Assembly (NCBI GenBank): GCA_963747105.1
Contig: CAVVEC010000016.1
Coordinates: 186,001 to 250,000 of the forward strand
Source of the DNA: CAVVEC01 sp963747105
GTDB taxonomy: Bacteria; Acidobacteriota; Terriglobia; Terriglobales; Acidobacteriaceae
Reading direction: 5' to 3'
Length of the DNA: 64,000 bases
The position numbers and the translations under genes are program-made. Positions 36,096 to 44,829 of the stretch are shown piece after piece. Every line of letters begins with the position of its first letter. Position 1 is the first letter of the stretch. Below the pieces are notes generated by a model that saw only the letters and a list, made by a program, of their open reading frames with translations, made no database searches and was not told where the DNA came from.

Positions 36096-36442
36096 GTGCA
36101 ATTTTGACCAGTCGCACCATCGTGTGACCGTCTAGCGTGCTACCTGCAAAAGCAAGTCGTTTACGCGGCTCTCCCCCAAAACGGGGCCGCCTCTGTTGGG
36201 CGAGCATGGGTTAGTGTCCGCCATATCGACGTTTGGACCCTCACGCTCGCCCGTTTCTTACTGTCCAGTGCGCCGTCCTGGGAAAACGGAATTCTGGCAT
36301 CAACAACGATCTCCCGCTAACCGCGGGTAATTTGTGATGCCAGCTCCGAATCATTTGGAAGCGTCTAGAAAAGTTACGGAACATAATGCAGGAGTCCTAC
36401 CGGGCGGTGACGGCGACATTCACTCGCTGCGACCGCGGGTGA
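36096..36442 (+). ncRNA. palindrome promoter followed by gene-free, hairpin-rich DNA
   Basis: GTGCAATTTTGACC (36096-36109) with TAGCGT at 36133-36138 (30.5 bp) would start a plus-strand transcript near 36145. No ORF follows. The sequence holds two long inverted repeats: GGGCGAGC/GCTCGCCC around 36198-36253, and GGCATCA/TGATGCC around 36295-36341 enclosing CCCGC/GCGGG. It could be a small RNA, or the hairpins may end the converging Crp/Fnr transcript. The first part (35894-36095) shows nothing. Confidence 0.3.
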
Positions 36443-37156
36443 CTAATCGTGGAGAACAACGTTGAGCAGCGAGCTGTGGACTTGCAGACCGCCGTTGTAG
36501 TGAATGAACCCCAATTTCCTGAATCGGTTCATGAAAAAGCTCACTCGGGAACGAGTTGTGCCGACCATTTCTGCCAAAGTTTCCTGACTGATCTTCGGAA
36601 CCACGGTCTCCGGCATACCCTCCTTGCCGAAATGAGCGAGCAATAGAAGGATCCGAGCCAGTCTTTTTTCGCTGGAATTGAACAACTGGTCGACTAAATC
36701 CTCTTCATAACGGATATTTCGCGCCAGCAAATACGCCACGAACGTATCGGAAAACGCTTGTTCGCGGTGAAGGGCATCGATCATTGCCTTCTTGTCGATG
36801 CGGAGAAGCTCGCAATCTGTCATGGCAGCCGCGGATCCCATGCGCAGAACCTGACCGGCCAGGGCGCCTTCGCCAAAAAAATTCCGCTCATTCAATATGC
36901 CGATTGTGGCTTCCTTGCCGGTCTTGGATACGACGGTGAGCCGCACTTTGCCTTCCCGGATATAGAAGACAGCGTCCGCCGCATCCCCTTGTGTAAATAT
37001 GATTTGCTTTTTCGGAACAGACAACATCTTCCTGCCCTCGCCGATCGTCGCCAGGAAGGTGGTGGGGTCGAAGTCGCGGTTGTTCTTAGCCACTGCCACG
37101 GGAGTCATGGGGTTGGGTGCCCCCTCAAGAAAGTCCCAGAACGAGTTGCGCTGCAT
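36443..37156 (-). CDS. Crp/Fnr-family regulator, paralogue B
   Basis: A 237-residue paralogue of A and C. The beta-roll reads IIFTQGDAADAVFYIREGKVRLTVVSKTGKEATIGIL with NFFGEGALAGQVLRMGS. The dimer helix carries NIRYEEDLVDQLFNSSEKRLARILLLLAHFGKEGMPETV, and the HTH is ISQETLAEMVGTTRSRVSFFMNRFRKLGFIHY. The start is uncertain between 37156 and Met 37108; the second aligns better with paralogue C. No palindrome copy was found upstream, unlike paralogue C. Confidence 0.9.
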   Translation of the reverse strand: MQRNSFWDFLEGAPNPMTPVAVAKNNRDFDPTTFLATIGEGRKMLSVPKKQIIFTQGDAADAVFYIREGKVRLTVVSKTGKEATIGILNERNFFGEGALAGQVLRMGSAAAMTDCELLRIDKKAMIDALHREQAFSDTFVAYLLARNIRYEEDLVDQLFNSSEKRLARILLLLAHFGKEGMPETVVPKISQETLAEMVGTTRSRVSFFMNRFRKLGFIHYNGGLQVHSSLLNVVLHD

Positions 37157-37437
37157 CGCGCTACTTTCTGAGAGCGTCTTCAGCCACCCATACCCGCAAA
37201 CACAATAGCGCGCTTCCAGTCATACGGGTGAACTCTTAGCAGGTTTCAGTGCAACGCAGGCAGTGCATCTCCTTGACAATACTTAACTTAAATGTAGTCA
37301 TATGCAGCGGGATCGCTGCAATCCGACAGGATCGTGGCGATACTCAGATTTTCCATAGGATTTTAGTTGCAGCATACGATTTTTTGCGCTACGATTTCCG
37401 GCGTACGGGTACGATTTTCGGTGAAAGGAGAGCCCCG

Positions 37438-37740
37438 ATGGGACGCAACGGAAACGGCACACACTATTCGGCGATGAATCGGTCCGATGTTCCACAGGGT
37501 CGCAAAGGAAAACACCGCAAAGCGGTAGCCGACATTCTGGCCGACCTTTCAAAGCTGAACGCCCAGCAAGCCATCAAAATCCCGCTGAGCGGTCTGGACG
37601 GCGAAAAGATGCAGAATCTTAGGTCAGCTTTGAACCGCGTAACGCGGGGAAAAAACATCCCCGTGGTAACGTCGAGCGACGAGAAATACCTGTACGTTTG
37701 GCGCGTCGACCCGTCCGCAAACACGGGAGCAGGCAAGTAG
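37438..37740 (+). CDS. conserved hypothetical protein
   Basis: A 100-residue protein starting MGRNGNGTHYSAMNRSDVPQ. The start was chosen at ATG 37438 with AAAGGAGAG 8 nt upstream, not at the upstream Met 37249. The middle is helical and basic (HRKAVADILADLSKLNAQQAIKIP), followed by SALNRVTRGKNIPVVTSSDEKYLYVWRV. No TM or signal peptide. It lies between Crp/Fnr paralogues B and C. I do not recognise a family. Confidence 0.68.
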   Translation: MGRNGNGTHYSAMNRSDVPQGRKGKHRKAVADILADLSKLNAQQAIKIPLSGLDGEKMQNLRSALNRVTRGKNIPVVTSSDEKYLYVWRVDPSANTGAGK

Positions 37741-37867
37741 CAGCCTACGGTGCACAAGAGCGGAGGAAGTGAAGTTACCGAACTGGGTGCCTGGCTTCCT
37801 ACCGATTGAATGGGACGAATCGAATCAAGAGGGCGCGTCCGAGAGTTGACCGCTTTCGTGGGCGCGC

Positions 37868-38545
37868 TCAATCGTGCAGAACAACATTGAGCAGCGAGCT
37901 GTGGACTTGCAGACCGCCATCTAAACCGCCTGCGTAGTGAATAAAACCCAGTTTCCTGAACCGGTTCATGAAAAAGCTCACTCGCGAACGGGTGGTTCCA
38001 ACCATGTCGGCCAGGGTCTCCTGACTGATCTTGGGAACGACGGTTTCCGGAATGCTCTCCTTGCCGAAATGAGCGAGCAATAAAAGGACGCGGGCCAGTC
38101 TCTTCTCACTGGAATTAAACAGTTGGTCAACCAGATCCTCTTCGTAGCGGATATTCCGCGCCAGTAAATACGCCACGAACAGCTCAGAAAACGCGGGTTC
38201 GCGGTGCAGGGCCTCCATCATCGTATTCTTGTCCACGCGCAGAATCTCGCAATCTGTCATTGCCGCCGCGGATCCCATACGCAGAAGCTGACCTGCGAGT
38301 GAACCCTCGCCGAAGAAATTCCCCTCACTCACGATCCCGATCGTCGCTTCCTTGCCGATCTTGGATACGACAGTGAGCCTCACTTTACCCTTTTGGACAT
38401 AGAAGACAGCATCCGCTCCGTCTCCTTGCGCAAATATCATTTGCCTCTTCGGAACAGACCGGATCGTCCTGCCATCCCCGATGGTCGCAAGGAAAGTGCT
38501 GGGGTCGAATCCACCGTTCTTCTTGGTTGCCGCAGCCGACTTCAT
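37868..38545 (-). CDS. Crp/Fnr-family regulator, paralogue C
   Basis: A 225-residue protein with the same architecture as A and B: MIFAQGDGADAVFYVQKGKVRLTVVSK, GNFFGEGSLAGQLLRMGS, the dimer helix, then ISQETLADMVGTTRSRVSFFMNRFRKLGFIHYAGG. It starts directly at the short N-terminus MKSAAATKKNGGFDP. No SD is visible. A consensus TATAAT ends 8 nt before ATG, so the mRNA is probably leaderless or nearly so. The palindrome upstream sits at about -41.5, which suggests autoregulation or control by a paralogue. Confidence 0.92.
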   Translation of the reverse strand: MKSAAATKKNGGFDPSTFLATIGDGRTIRSVPKRQMIFAQGDGADAVFYVQKGKVRLTVVSKIGKEATIGIVSEGNFFGEGSLAGQLLRMGSAAAMTDCEILRVDKNTMMEALHREPAFSELFVAYLLARNIRYEEDLVDQLFNSSEKRLARVLLLLAHFGKESIPETVVPKISQETLADMVGTTRSRVSFFMNRFRKLGFIHYAGGLDGGLQVHSSLLNVVLHD

Positions 38546-38553
38546 ACAGACAG

Positions 38554-38595
38554 ATTATAGCGCCGGGGAGTTTCTGGAAGTGAGCCATTTTGCAC
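38554..38595 (-). promoter_or_regulatory. class II-type promoter of Crp/Fnr paralogue C
   Basis: A consensus TATAAT on the minus strand (38559-38554) with the palindrome copy GTGCAAAATGGCTC (38595-38582) centred 29.5 bp upstream, i.e. -41.5. TSS would be about 2 nt before the ATG. This is the strongest promoter of the set. Confidence 0.68.
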
Positions 38596-38818
38596 AGTAT
38601 TTTCAGGGGAAATGCACGAGTCTATGAATGCCTCAAGAGATTCGTTTGTCCGCCGAACCAGACGGACAACCTCTTGAGGCGAGATCGAGACAAGGTGGGT
38701 TCGTAGGCCATGCTGGCCGTTCATCAGCCGGAACCCGCAACCGGAGTCGCCTTGCAGTGCGAGGGCACCTCGTCGGCGCCGGCCTCGATGGCACGCCTCC
38801 GCACGGAGGAGGAATGAA

Positions 38819-38938
38819 ATGCATCCGGAAGATCTGATGAAGCCTGACCTGTTCAGCGAAATCGTGCTGCTGGGCAGCGGTGGGCTGATATTCGTTTCAC
38901 TGTTGCTGATCGTGGTGGCTGTGCTCACGCGAGCCTGA
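38819..38938 (+). CDS. 39-residue single-helix membrane protein
   Basis: ATG 38819 with GGAGGAGG about 8 nt upstream. The protein is MHPEDLMKPDLFSEIVLLG, then a single hydrophobic helix GGLIFVSLLLIVVAVLTRA and a TGA at 38938. It looks like a small inner-membrane protein. It lies 30 bp before the 38968 gene, so they may form an operon. Function unknown. Confidence 0.5.
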   Translation: MHPEDLMKPDLFSEIVLLGSGGLIFVSLLLIVVAVLTRA

Positions 38939-38967
38939 TCGCGCAGCCAGGTTTCTCTGGAGAATTT

Positions 38968-39423
38968 ATGCCGCCAACCGTTCAAGTCGGTTCCATTCTG
39001 ATCGAGGACCACGCGCAGATGACCCAGGCTCTTGGGCTGGAGAGCGAGCCCTATTCGGGGAATTGGAACCTGGGTAAGGTGCTGGGTGGCTTTGCCCTAG
39101 ATCGCGAGATCCACGCCGCCGGATGGAACTTCTTCTTCATGGCGGGGGAAGTAAAAGTGATGTTTTTCGGTGCTCTTGGAGCAAGGAAAATCCAAAACGC
39201 GTTGAAACGAATTCTGGTGAAGGTGAGGCCCCAAAACTTCAATAGCCTCGAAGTAACTGGAATCGTTGCGAAGCGTTTTCTGGGCGTGCCGTACGTAACC
39301 GTTTCCGCGCACTCGCGCCATATGCAACAGAGCTGCTACCTGGATGGCGCCGAGGCACGACGGACGCCCCGGCGCGAAGCAGAATGGGCCAGGGGTTGGG
39401 CACGTCTCCGGTCCGGGGAGTGA
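38968..39423 (+). CDS. conserved hypothetical protein
   Basis: A 151-residue protein. The core WNFFFMAGEVKVMFFGALGARKIQNALKRIL and FNSLEVTGIVAKRFLGVPYVTVSAHSRHMQQSCYLD looks strongly conserved, and I recall it as an unannotated Acidobacteriota protein. The Arg/Gly-rich C-terminus may be variable. No TM or signal peptide. It ends 4 nt before the next gene, so an operon with 39428-39874 is likely. Confidence 0.7.
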   Translation: MPPTVQVGSILIEDHAQMTQALGLESEPYSGNWNLGKVLGGFALDREIHAAGWNFFFMAGEVKVMFFGALGARKIQNALKRILVKVRPQNFNSLEVTGIVAKRFLGVPYVTVSAHSRHMQQSCYLDGAEARRTPRREAEWARGWARLRSGE

Positions 39424-39427
39424 ACCT

Positions 39428-39874
39428 ATGAAACTTAACGAGAACCAAAGCCTCGAGCGAATCCTGGAATCTGCAAGTGTTGTGTTTTGGACAGACTTGA
39501 CGCATGGCGCCCAAACAAGCTTGATTCATATTGAATACGGTTTCGCTCCGACTGGCACTCTGGATTACTTGAAGTTCTGGTCATCGACAACCCGAGGCCA
39601 TTGGCTTCTGGCTTGTGAGTACTGGATGTCAGCATCCACATTTCACCGTGCCGGCGTTCGCTTCGAAAAGGGATACCAATCCGAAGGTCTGGCTCACATT
39701 TTGGAATTTGTGATGCAACACCAGAATTCCTTCGTGCTCCCCACGAACCTTGGCCGCCAGGGATTGCTCCAGGTTTCAACGCCCACAAGAGAAGAGAGCG
39801 CAGCTGCATCCGCATCGGTGAATGAAGCTTGCGACCGTCTCGGCTCGGCGCTCACCGAGCCGGCGCTGGCCTGA
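39428..39874 (+). CDS. conserved hypothetical protein
   Basis: A 148-residue protein starting MKLNENQSLERILESASVVF, with FAPTGTLDYLKFWSSTTRGHWLLACEYWM and GLAHILEFVMQHQNSFVLP. It is a soluble alpha/beta protein with several Trp/His. I do not recognise a family. The start was chosen at ATG 39428 because the upstream in-frame sequence has no protein character. Confidence 0.65.
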   Translation: MKLNENQSLERILESASVVFWTDLTHGAQTSLIHIEYGFAPTGTLDYLKFWSSTTRGHWLLACEYWMSASTFHRAGVRFEKGYQSEGLAHILEFVMQHQNSFVLPTNLGRQGLLQVSTPTREESAAASASVNEACDRLGSALTEPALA

Positions 39875-40037
39875 ATTGGGGCATTGAGCTACTTCGCCTT
39901 GGGTTGAAGCCTGCGCAGAAGAATCCGTTTTTCAGCTTGCTTCGTTTCGTGCCCGGCGACTTCACGAAAAAATGCGAGCTAACACAGCGAGGCAGAGCCC
40001 AACTGGTTAGGATTGGCCAGGTGGTGTTGCTGACCCG
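39875..40037. other. intergenic, nothing recognised
   Basis: No gene seen. The flanking 40038-40178 holds a short minus-strand gene, and two palindrome promoters follow. Confidence 0.4.
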
Positions 40038-40178
40038 TTACTTTTCCGAGCCCGCTAAGCGCCGATCTCGATGCGGCTCTGTGCGGGGCAGGCCAGTGCT
40101 AAGCTCACACTTTTCTCCCGGCTTAGCGCCGCAAGTGGGGCACCGAACTGTCAGGGCTTGTTCCCGTTTGGCTGTCAT
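40038..40178 (-). CDS. 46-residue zinc-finger protein
   Basis: ATG 40178 (minus) to TAA 40038: MTAKREQALTVRCPTCGAKP, then GEKCELSTGLPRTEPHRDRRLA. It has the CPxCGAxPGxxC...HRDRR pattern I know from small zinc-binding proteins, sometimes encoded by phages. No SD is evident. A palindrome promoter puts the TSS about 1 nt from the ATG, so translation is probably leaderless. Confidence 0.65.
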   Translation of the reverse strand: MTAKREQALTVRCPTCGAKPGEKCELSTGLPRTEPHRDRRLAGSEK

Positions 40179-40184
40179 GACTTC

Positions 40185-40226
40185 ATAGTGCAGCGTTTCA
40201 CGGCAAAAAGATGTGCAATTCTGACC
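40185..40226 (-). promoter_or_regulatory. palindrome promoter for small zinc-finger gene
   Basis: Minus-strand GGTCAGAATTGCAC (40226-40213) with CACTAT at 40190-40185, 29.5 bp from centre. The -10 is weak (3 of 6) but the spacing is exact. Confidence 0.4.
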
Positions 40227-40324
40227 AGAGTATTCACATATTAAGACTTTTCAACCTGACGTCTTGCGAGTGCTTGGGGGGATTTCGCCGCAGCCGGGGG
40301 CGTATCTAAATTATGTTCAAAACC

Positions 40325-40367
40325 GAGCAATTTTGAACATCGCGCCATCGTCCGCAAGGCGCATCAT
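40325..40367 (+). promoter_or_regulatory. palindrome promoter for repeat protein
   Basis: GAGCAATTTTGAAC (40325-40338) followed by ATCGCGCCATCGT (shared tail) and CATCAT at 40362-40367, 30.5 bp from centre. Gene start at 40471. Confidence 0.48.
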
Positions 40368-40470
40368 ATTCTCGAGACCGGTTAAGGATCGCGGCTGGAA
40401 GTTGTGGCGCGCAACTAGGCATCGAATGATCGCCGTCCTCTCCCCTCGATCGATTCCCGGGAGGCATATC

Positions 40471-40695
40471 ATGTTCAACCGCTCGGCTACCAAGGCAAAC
40501 AGATCTCTCGAACCGCCGCTGCCCTATCCAGGAGCAACGCCTGACGCGGAGCGCGCCCAGAAGCCACCACTGCCTGAGGCGCTATATAAGCCTTACGCCA
40601 AGAAGCTAGCGGTGCCTGGGGAGCCTCTATATAAGCCCTACGCAGAGAAGCCAGCGCTGCCTGAGGCTCCGTATGAGCCTTACAAGGGCATGTAG
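40471..40695 (+). CDS. small Pro/Tyr/Lys repeat protein
   Basis: A 74-residue protein with GGGAGG 8 nt upstream. After MFNRSATKANRSLEPPLPYP it holds three imperfect 14-16-residue repeats of the form PxLPEAxYKPYAxK (PPLPEALYKPYAKK, AVPGEPLYKPYAEK, ALPEAPYEPYKGM). The repeats contain no Cys or hydrophobic core, so the protein is probably extended. No export signal. I know no family for it. It has its own palindrome promoter. Confidence 0.62.
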   Translation: MFNRSATKANRSLEPPLPYPGATPDAERAQKPPLPEALYKPYAKKLAVPGEPLYKPYAEKPALPEAPYEPYKGM

Positions 40696-40782
40696 CCACC
40701 GGGTGAAACGGGGCGACGATTTCTCGATGACCAAATCCGTCTTTTTTGTAATTCTTGGCACCCCGAGCGAGCAGGTCGGATT

Positions 40783-40992
40783 ATGAAAAATACCAAATTT
40801 GTCGTAAGAGCGAGCCGTGTCGGTGCTCGCGTCGCTGAATACGTGAGGCGGATTGATCGGACTCCTATCCAGATGACAACCCACCGTAAGCTGGCACTGG
40901 TTATGGGAAGATTCACGGCAGAAGACGCCGTCAAGTCCATCCAAAATTCCCGGCGCAGCCCGGAATTAGTCCCCGTACAGGTCAATGCCTAG
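40783..40992 (+). CDS. small basic hypothetical protein
   Basis: A 69-residue protein: MKNTKFVVRASRVGARVAEYVRRIDRTPIQ, then KLALVMGRFTAEDAVKSIQNSRR. Predicted alpha/beta, basic. No strong RBS. No family recognised. Confidence 0.45.
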   Translation: MKNTKFVVRASRVGARVAEYVRRIDRTPIQMTTHRKLALVMGRFTAEDAVKSIQNSRRSPELVPVQVNA

Positions 40993-41022
40993 TATGTGTG
41001 CTGAGAATGGTTCCCCCTGGCT

Positions 41023-41223
41023 GGCATTACCGACACCAACGCGTTGCGGCAGATTCCCGGCTACGAGAAGATCATGGAAGTTGCTCGCCAGCGAAATCCC
41101 AATCGCCGCCTGACCCAGCCCGAGGATGTGGCGCGCTGTATCGCGGCCTTGTGCCATCCGGCCACCGATTGGCTCACTGGCAATACGCTGCATGTAGACG
41201 GCGGAGAGAACATCGTCGGATGA
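41023..41223 (+). pseudogene. SDR/enoyl-reductase-like C-terminal fragment
   Basis: An in-frame fragment of 66 residues ending at TGA 41223: GITDTNALRQIPGYEKIMEVARQRNP, then RLTQPEDVARCIAALCHPATDWLTGNTLHVDGGENIVG. This is the last third of a short-chain dehydrogenase (PEDVA, TGNxxxVDGGE motifs). The Rossmann nucleotide site and catalytic Tyr-Lys are absent; the 5' part is replaced by unrelated sequence. Confidence 0.7.
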
Positions 41224-41567
41224 ATCGCATGACGCAAGAATTGGAATTAGACTGCCTCGACCAGTTGGAAGCGACCCCCGCGATTCTGCGCGGATTGATG
41301 TGCGCCCTGTCGGTCGAAGATACCGAATGGAAGCCCGCGCCCGGCCGCTTTTCGGTAGCGGAAGTGCTCGCGCATCCTTCCCATTCCGAGGGCCACTTCT
41401 ATCGAACACGCGTGGACCGGTTCAGATCTCCGATTTACCGACTGATTAGAAGGCCAAGACACACAACATCGGAGCATCCGCAGTCTCTTCGAGGCCGAGT
41501 CACCAGGCGAATGTCAAAGGAACGCCACACCTCGATTTGCCGTTCCAGCCCCCGGGATTGTGTCTGA
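41220..41567 (+). pseudogene. DinB-like protein, frameshifted and truncated
   Basis: ATG overlaps the SDR stop (ATGA). The N-terminus, LDQLEATPAILRGLMCALSVEDTEWKPAPGRFSVAEVLAHPSHSE, is a DinB/YfiT-type four-helix metal-binding start. After about residue 70 the frame shifts (the +1 frame shows SLFEAES) and the C-terminal half is lost. The coupling to the SDR fragment suggests a former operon. Confidence 0.62.
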
Positions 41568-41671
41568 ATTTTAGACTATTTGCAGCGGCGTAACAAAACG
41601 CAACAGTATCAGCCACGAATGTTGAAGATATCTCAGTGGTCAATAGCGGTGATTCCGAAACAATGCTATAA

Positions 41672-44547
41672 GTGTTAAAAAACGGCCTAATTAGAATTCA
41701 GTCGGCATTCAAGCGATGCCCTGTGCAGTCGCCGCTGCCTGAGAACGAAGCCGGCAGGGTGGAAGCCCTCCGGAGTTATCGGATACTGGATACGCCTGCG
41801 GAAGAGCGGTTCGATGATCTCGCTCGGCTGGCCACCTATGTGTGCGGCACACCCATTGGACTGATCGGTCTCATCGACAGCAGCCGGGAATGGTTCAAAT
41901 CAAGAGTCGGGTGGGATGTAAGTGAGATCCCGCGGGAAGTCTCCTTCAGCGCCTATACGATTCTGCAACCCGAAGTACTCATCGTTTCCGACACCCTGAA
42001 AGACAAACGTTTCGCCAGGAATCAGCTGGCTACGCGGGCGGGAGTCCGTTTCTATGCCGGGGTCCCCTTGCTGACACCCGAGAAGTACGCGCTGGGAACC
42101 CTGTGCGTTATGGATCATGTCCCGCGCGCTTTGACCGAAGGACAGGGGCACATGCTGAGGACCCTGGCGCGGCAGGTGATGGCCCATCTGGAAGACCGGC
42201 GAGGCTTGGGATCAAATCCGGGGACGGAGACGCATGAGCGTTACCGGCGGTTTTTTGAATCGAGCGTGGTGGGATTCTACCGCACGACTCTAGACGGAAA
42301 GGTGCTCGACTGCAATCCAGCTTTTGTGCGCATCATGGGTTATGGGTCGCGGGAGGAGTTGCTAGCCTGCCATGCCTCGGAGTTTTACTTTTCTCCCGCC
42401 GACCGGTTGGATTTCCTTGAACAATGCCGGAATCTCGGCTCTCTGACCAATTTCGCTTCGCGGTTGCGGCGCAAGGACGGCAGTGAAGTATGGGTACTGG
42501 AGAACGTCAAGCCGATGCTGCGGCAGGACGGGGCACCGGCCATGATCGAAGGCACACTGGTAGACATCTCACAGCAGAAGTTTGCTGAGGTCGGCGCGCG
42601 GCCAGGCTGAACACGCACTGCGAGACTCCGAGACTCGCTACCGGCGGCTCTTTGAAACCGCCAAAGACGGAATATTGATTCTCGATTTGAAACTGGGCAG
42701 ATCAACGATGTGAATCCATTTTTGATCGAGATGTTGGGCTATACGCACAGTGAGTTCGTGGGTAAGAAACTCTGGGAAATCGGGCCGTTTAAGGATGTTC
42801 CCGCCTCCCAGTCGGCTTTTAGCGAGCTTCAAACGAAGGGAGTTATCCGCTACGAGGATTTGCCGCTTGAAACCAAAGACGGACGGCGAATTAACGTAGA
42901 GTTTGTCAGCAATGTCTATCCGGTCGATGGAACACAGGTGGTTCAGTGCAATATCCGTGACATCACCCAGCGCGTACGGGCCGAAGCAGCGCTGAAGATA
43001 TCGGAAACTCACCACCGGTCGGTCTTCGAAGGCGCGGTCCACGGCATTTACCGGGGCACTCTGGACGGTCGCTTCGTGGAAGTAAATCCAGCCCTGGTGG
43101 CCATGCTGGGTTACGGCTCGGCGGAAGAGGTCCTGAAATTGAGTCGTGGCCCAGGATGTTTTCAGCGAACCGGAGGAAGGGCTGCGTCTGTTGCACAAAT
43201 GGCAGCTGACTGAGGAAGATTGAAGAAGAAGTGCAGTGGAAGCGGCGGGATCAGCGTTTGATCACGGTGCGGCTGAGCGGCCGGGTCTTAGGCAACGAGA
43301 ACCAGAGGGCCGCGGGGCTCGAGGTGATCGCCGAGGACATCACCGAACGGCGGGCACTGGAAGAGCAGTTGCGTCAGGCGCAGAAGATCGAGGCGGTGGG
43401 GCAATTGGCTGGCGGGATGGCCCACGAGTTCAACAATTATCTTGGAATCGTCTTGGGATACAGCGAACTGTTGTTGGAGGAAGCAGGTGCAACGGAAGGC
43501 CTGCGACGGAACGTGGCTGAGATCAAGGCGGCTACTCAGAGGGCCGCTTCCCTGACACGACAACTGCTGGCCATCAGCCGGCGCCAGGTTCTCGCGCCAA
43601 GAGTTCTGGACGTCAATGCCGCGGTGTGGGAGACACACAAACTCCTGCGCCGTCTCATCCCCGGGAACATCGACCTGGTTCCGGTTCTGGAGCCGAACCT
43701 GCAACCGATCAAAGTGGACCCTGCACAGATCCAGCAAATCCTCATCAACCTGGTGGTGAACGCTCGCGACGCCATGCCGCAGGGTGGCAAAGTGGTGATT
43801 GAAACGGCCAACGTGGAACTAGATGAGGAATACGCAGGTGGCCACATCGGGGTGCAGCCCGGACGCTACGTGATGCTGGCGGTGAGCGACAACGGCTCTG
43901 GCATTGATGAACAAACTCAGGCCCGAATCTTCGAGCCTTTCTTTACTACCAAACAGGAGGGCAAAGGGACGGGACTGGGACTGTCGACGGTTTACGGCAT
44001 CGTACGGCAGAGTGGGGGCCACATCACCGTTGAGAGCGCTCTGCGAGAGGGTACCAGGTTCCGCATTTACCTGCCTCCGACGGCAGCGGCTGAACTGAAG
44101 GTAGAAGATGAGACGCCGCCGATGCAAACCGAGGTCCTCACCGGGACCGAAACAGTGCTGGTGGTTGAGGACGAGCCAGCCCTGCGCAGATTGATTTCCG
44201 TGTCTCTGGAGAAACGCGGCTACACCGTACTTGCGGCGGAGGATGGCACGGAGGCGATCCGGATTTTGGAGAACAATCGCGGCAAGATTGACCTCGTAGT
44301 CAGCGATATCATGATGCCGAAAATGAATGGACTGGAGTTGAGGGAAAAAGCAATCCTGCTGCGGCCAGAGATGCGGTTCTTGTTGATTTCTGGCTACGCG
44401 GAAGACACAATCGGCGAGACAGCACACCTCCCGCAAGACGCGGGCTACCTGGAGAAGCCATTTCTTCCGATTGAATTGGCGCGCAAGGTCCGCGAACTGC
44501 TGAACGAGAGTGACGTGGCCAGAGCTAGTACTGGCAAGACCGCATAG
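41672..44547 (+). pseudogene. hybrid histidine kinase (GAF-PAS-PAS-PAS-HisKA-HATPase-REC), several frameshifts
   Basis: Segments in order. GAF from about 41760 (EERFDDLARLATYVCGTPIGLIGLID, AYTILQPEVLIVSDTL). PAS1 (HERYRRFFESSVVGFYRTTLDGKVLDCNPAFVRIMGYGS). PAS2 (LIEMLGYTHSEFVGKKLWEIG). PAS3 (HHRSVFEGAVHGIYRGTLDGRFVEVNPALVAMLGYGS). HisKA H-box (VGQLAGGMAHEFNNYLGIVLGYSEL). HATPase N, G1 and G2 boxes (LINLVVNARDAMPQGG, VSDNGSGIDEQTQARIFEPFFTTK, GKGTGLGLSTVYGIV). REC (VLVVEDEPALRRLI, DLVVSDIMMPKMNGLEL, YLEKPFLP). Breaks lie near 42605, 42690, 43145 and 43222. The kinase and receiver half (43231-44547) is intact. It is a predicted soluble sensor kinase that no longer reads through. Confidence 0.85.
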
Positions 44548-44775
44548 AGAACTCAGCTCTTGAAAATGAAGATTTTCCTGAACTCTATTCTGTCAAGGCG
44601 TAGGTGTTGCAACCCGGATTTCCCCGTCCATTGGTACTTCCGCGTGCAAGGATGACATCGTGGCAGATGGAACACTCCGCTTCTACGATTCGCCGGTCAA
44701 TCATTGGCGTGACGATGGCTTCCAGTTTTGGCGTTGGGTTGCATCCGAGCCTACACGATTAGGGAACCACGCGAT

Positions 44776-44791
44776 TGTGATCTCCGTCACA
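44776..44791 (+). promoter_or_regulatory. canonical CRP-type site TGTGA-N6-TCACA
   Basis: TGTGATCTCCGTCACA matches the E. coli-type CRP consensus in both half-sites. It lies about 40 bp before the ATG at 44830 and differs from the window's recurring palindrome. The rest of 44548-44829 shows nothing. Confidence 0.5.
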
Positions 44792-44829
44792 GTGCGAAGA
44801 TTTTGTTCAGATCACTTCCAGGGAGGCGT

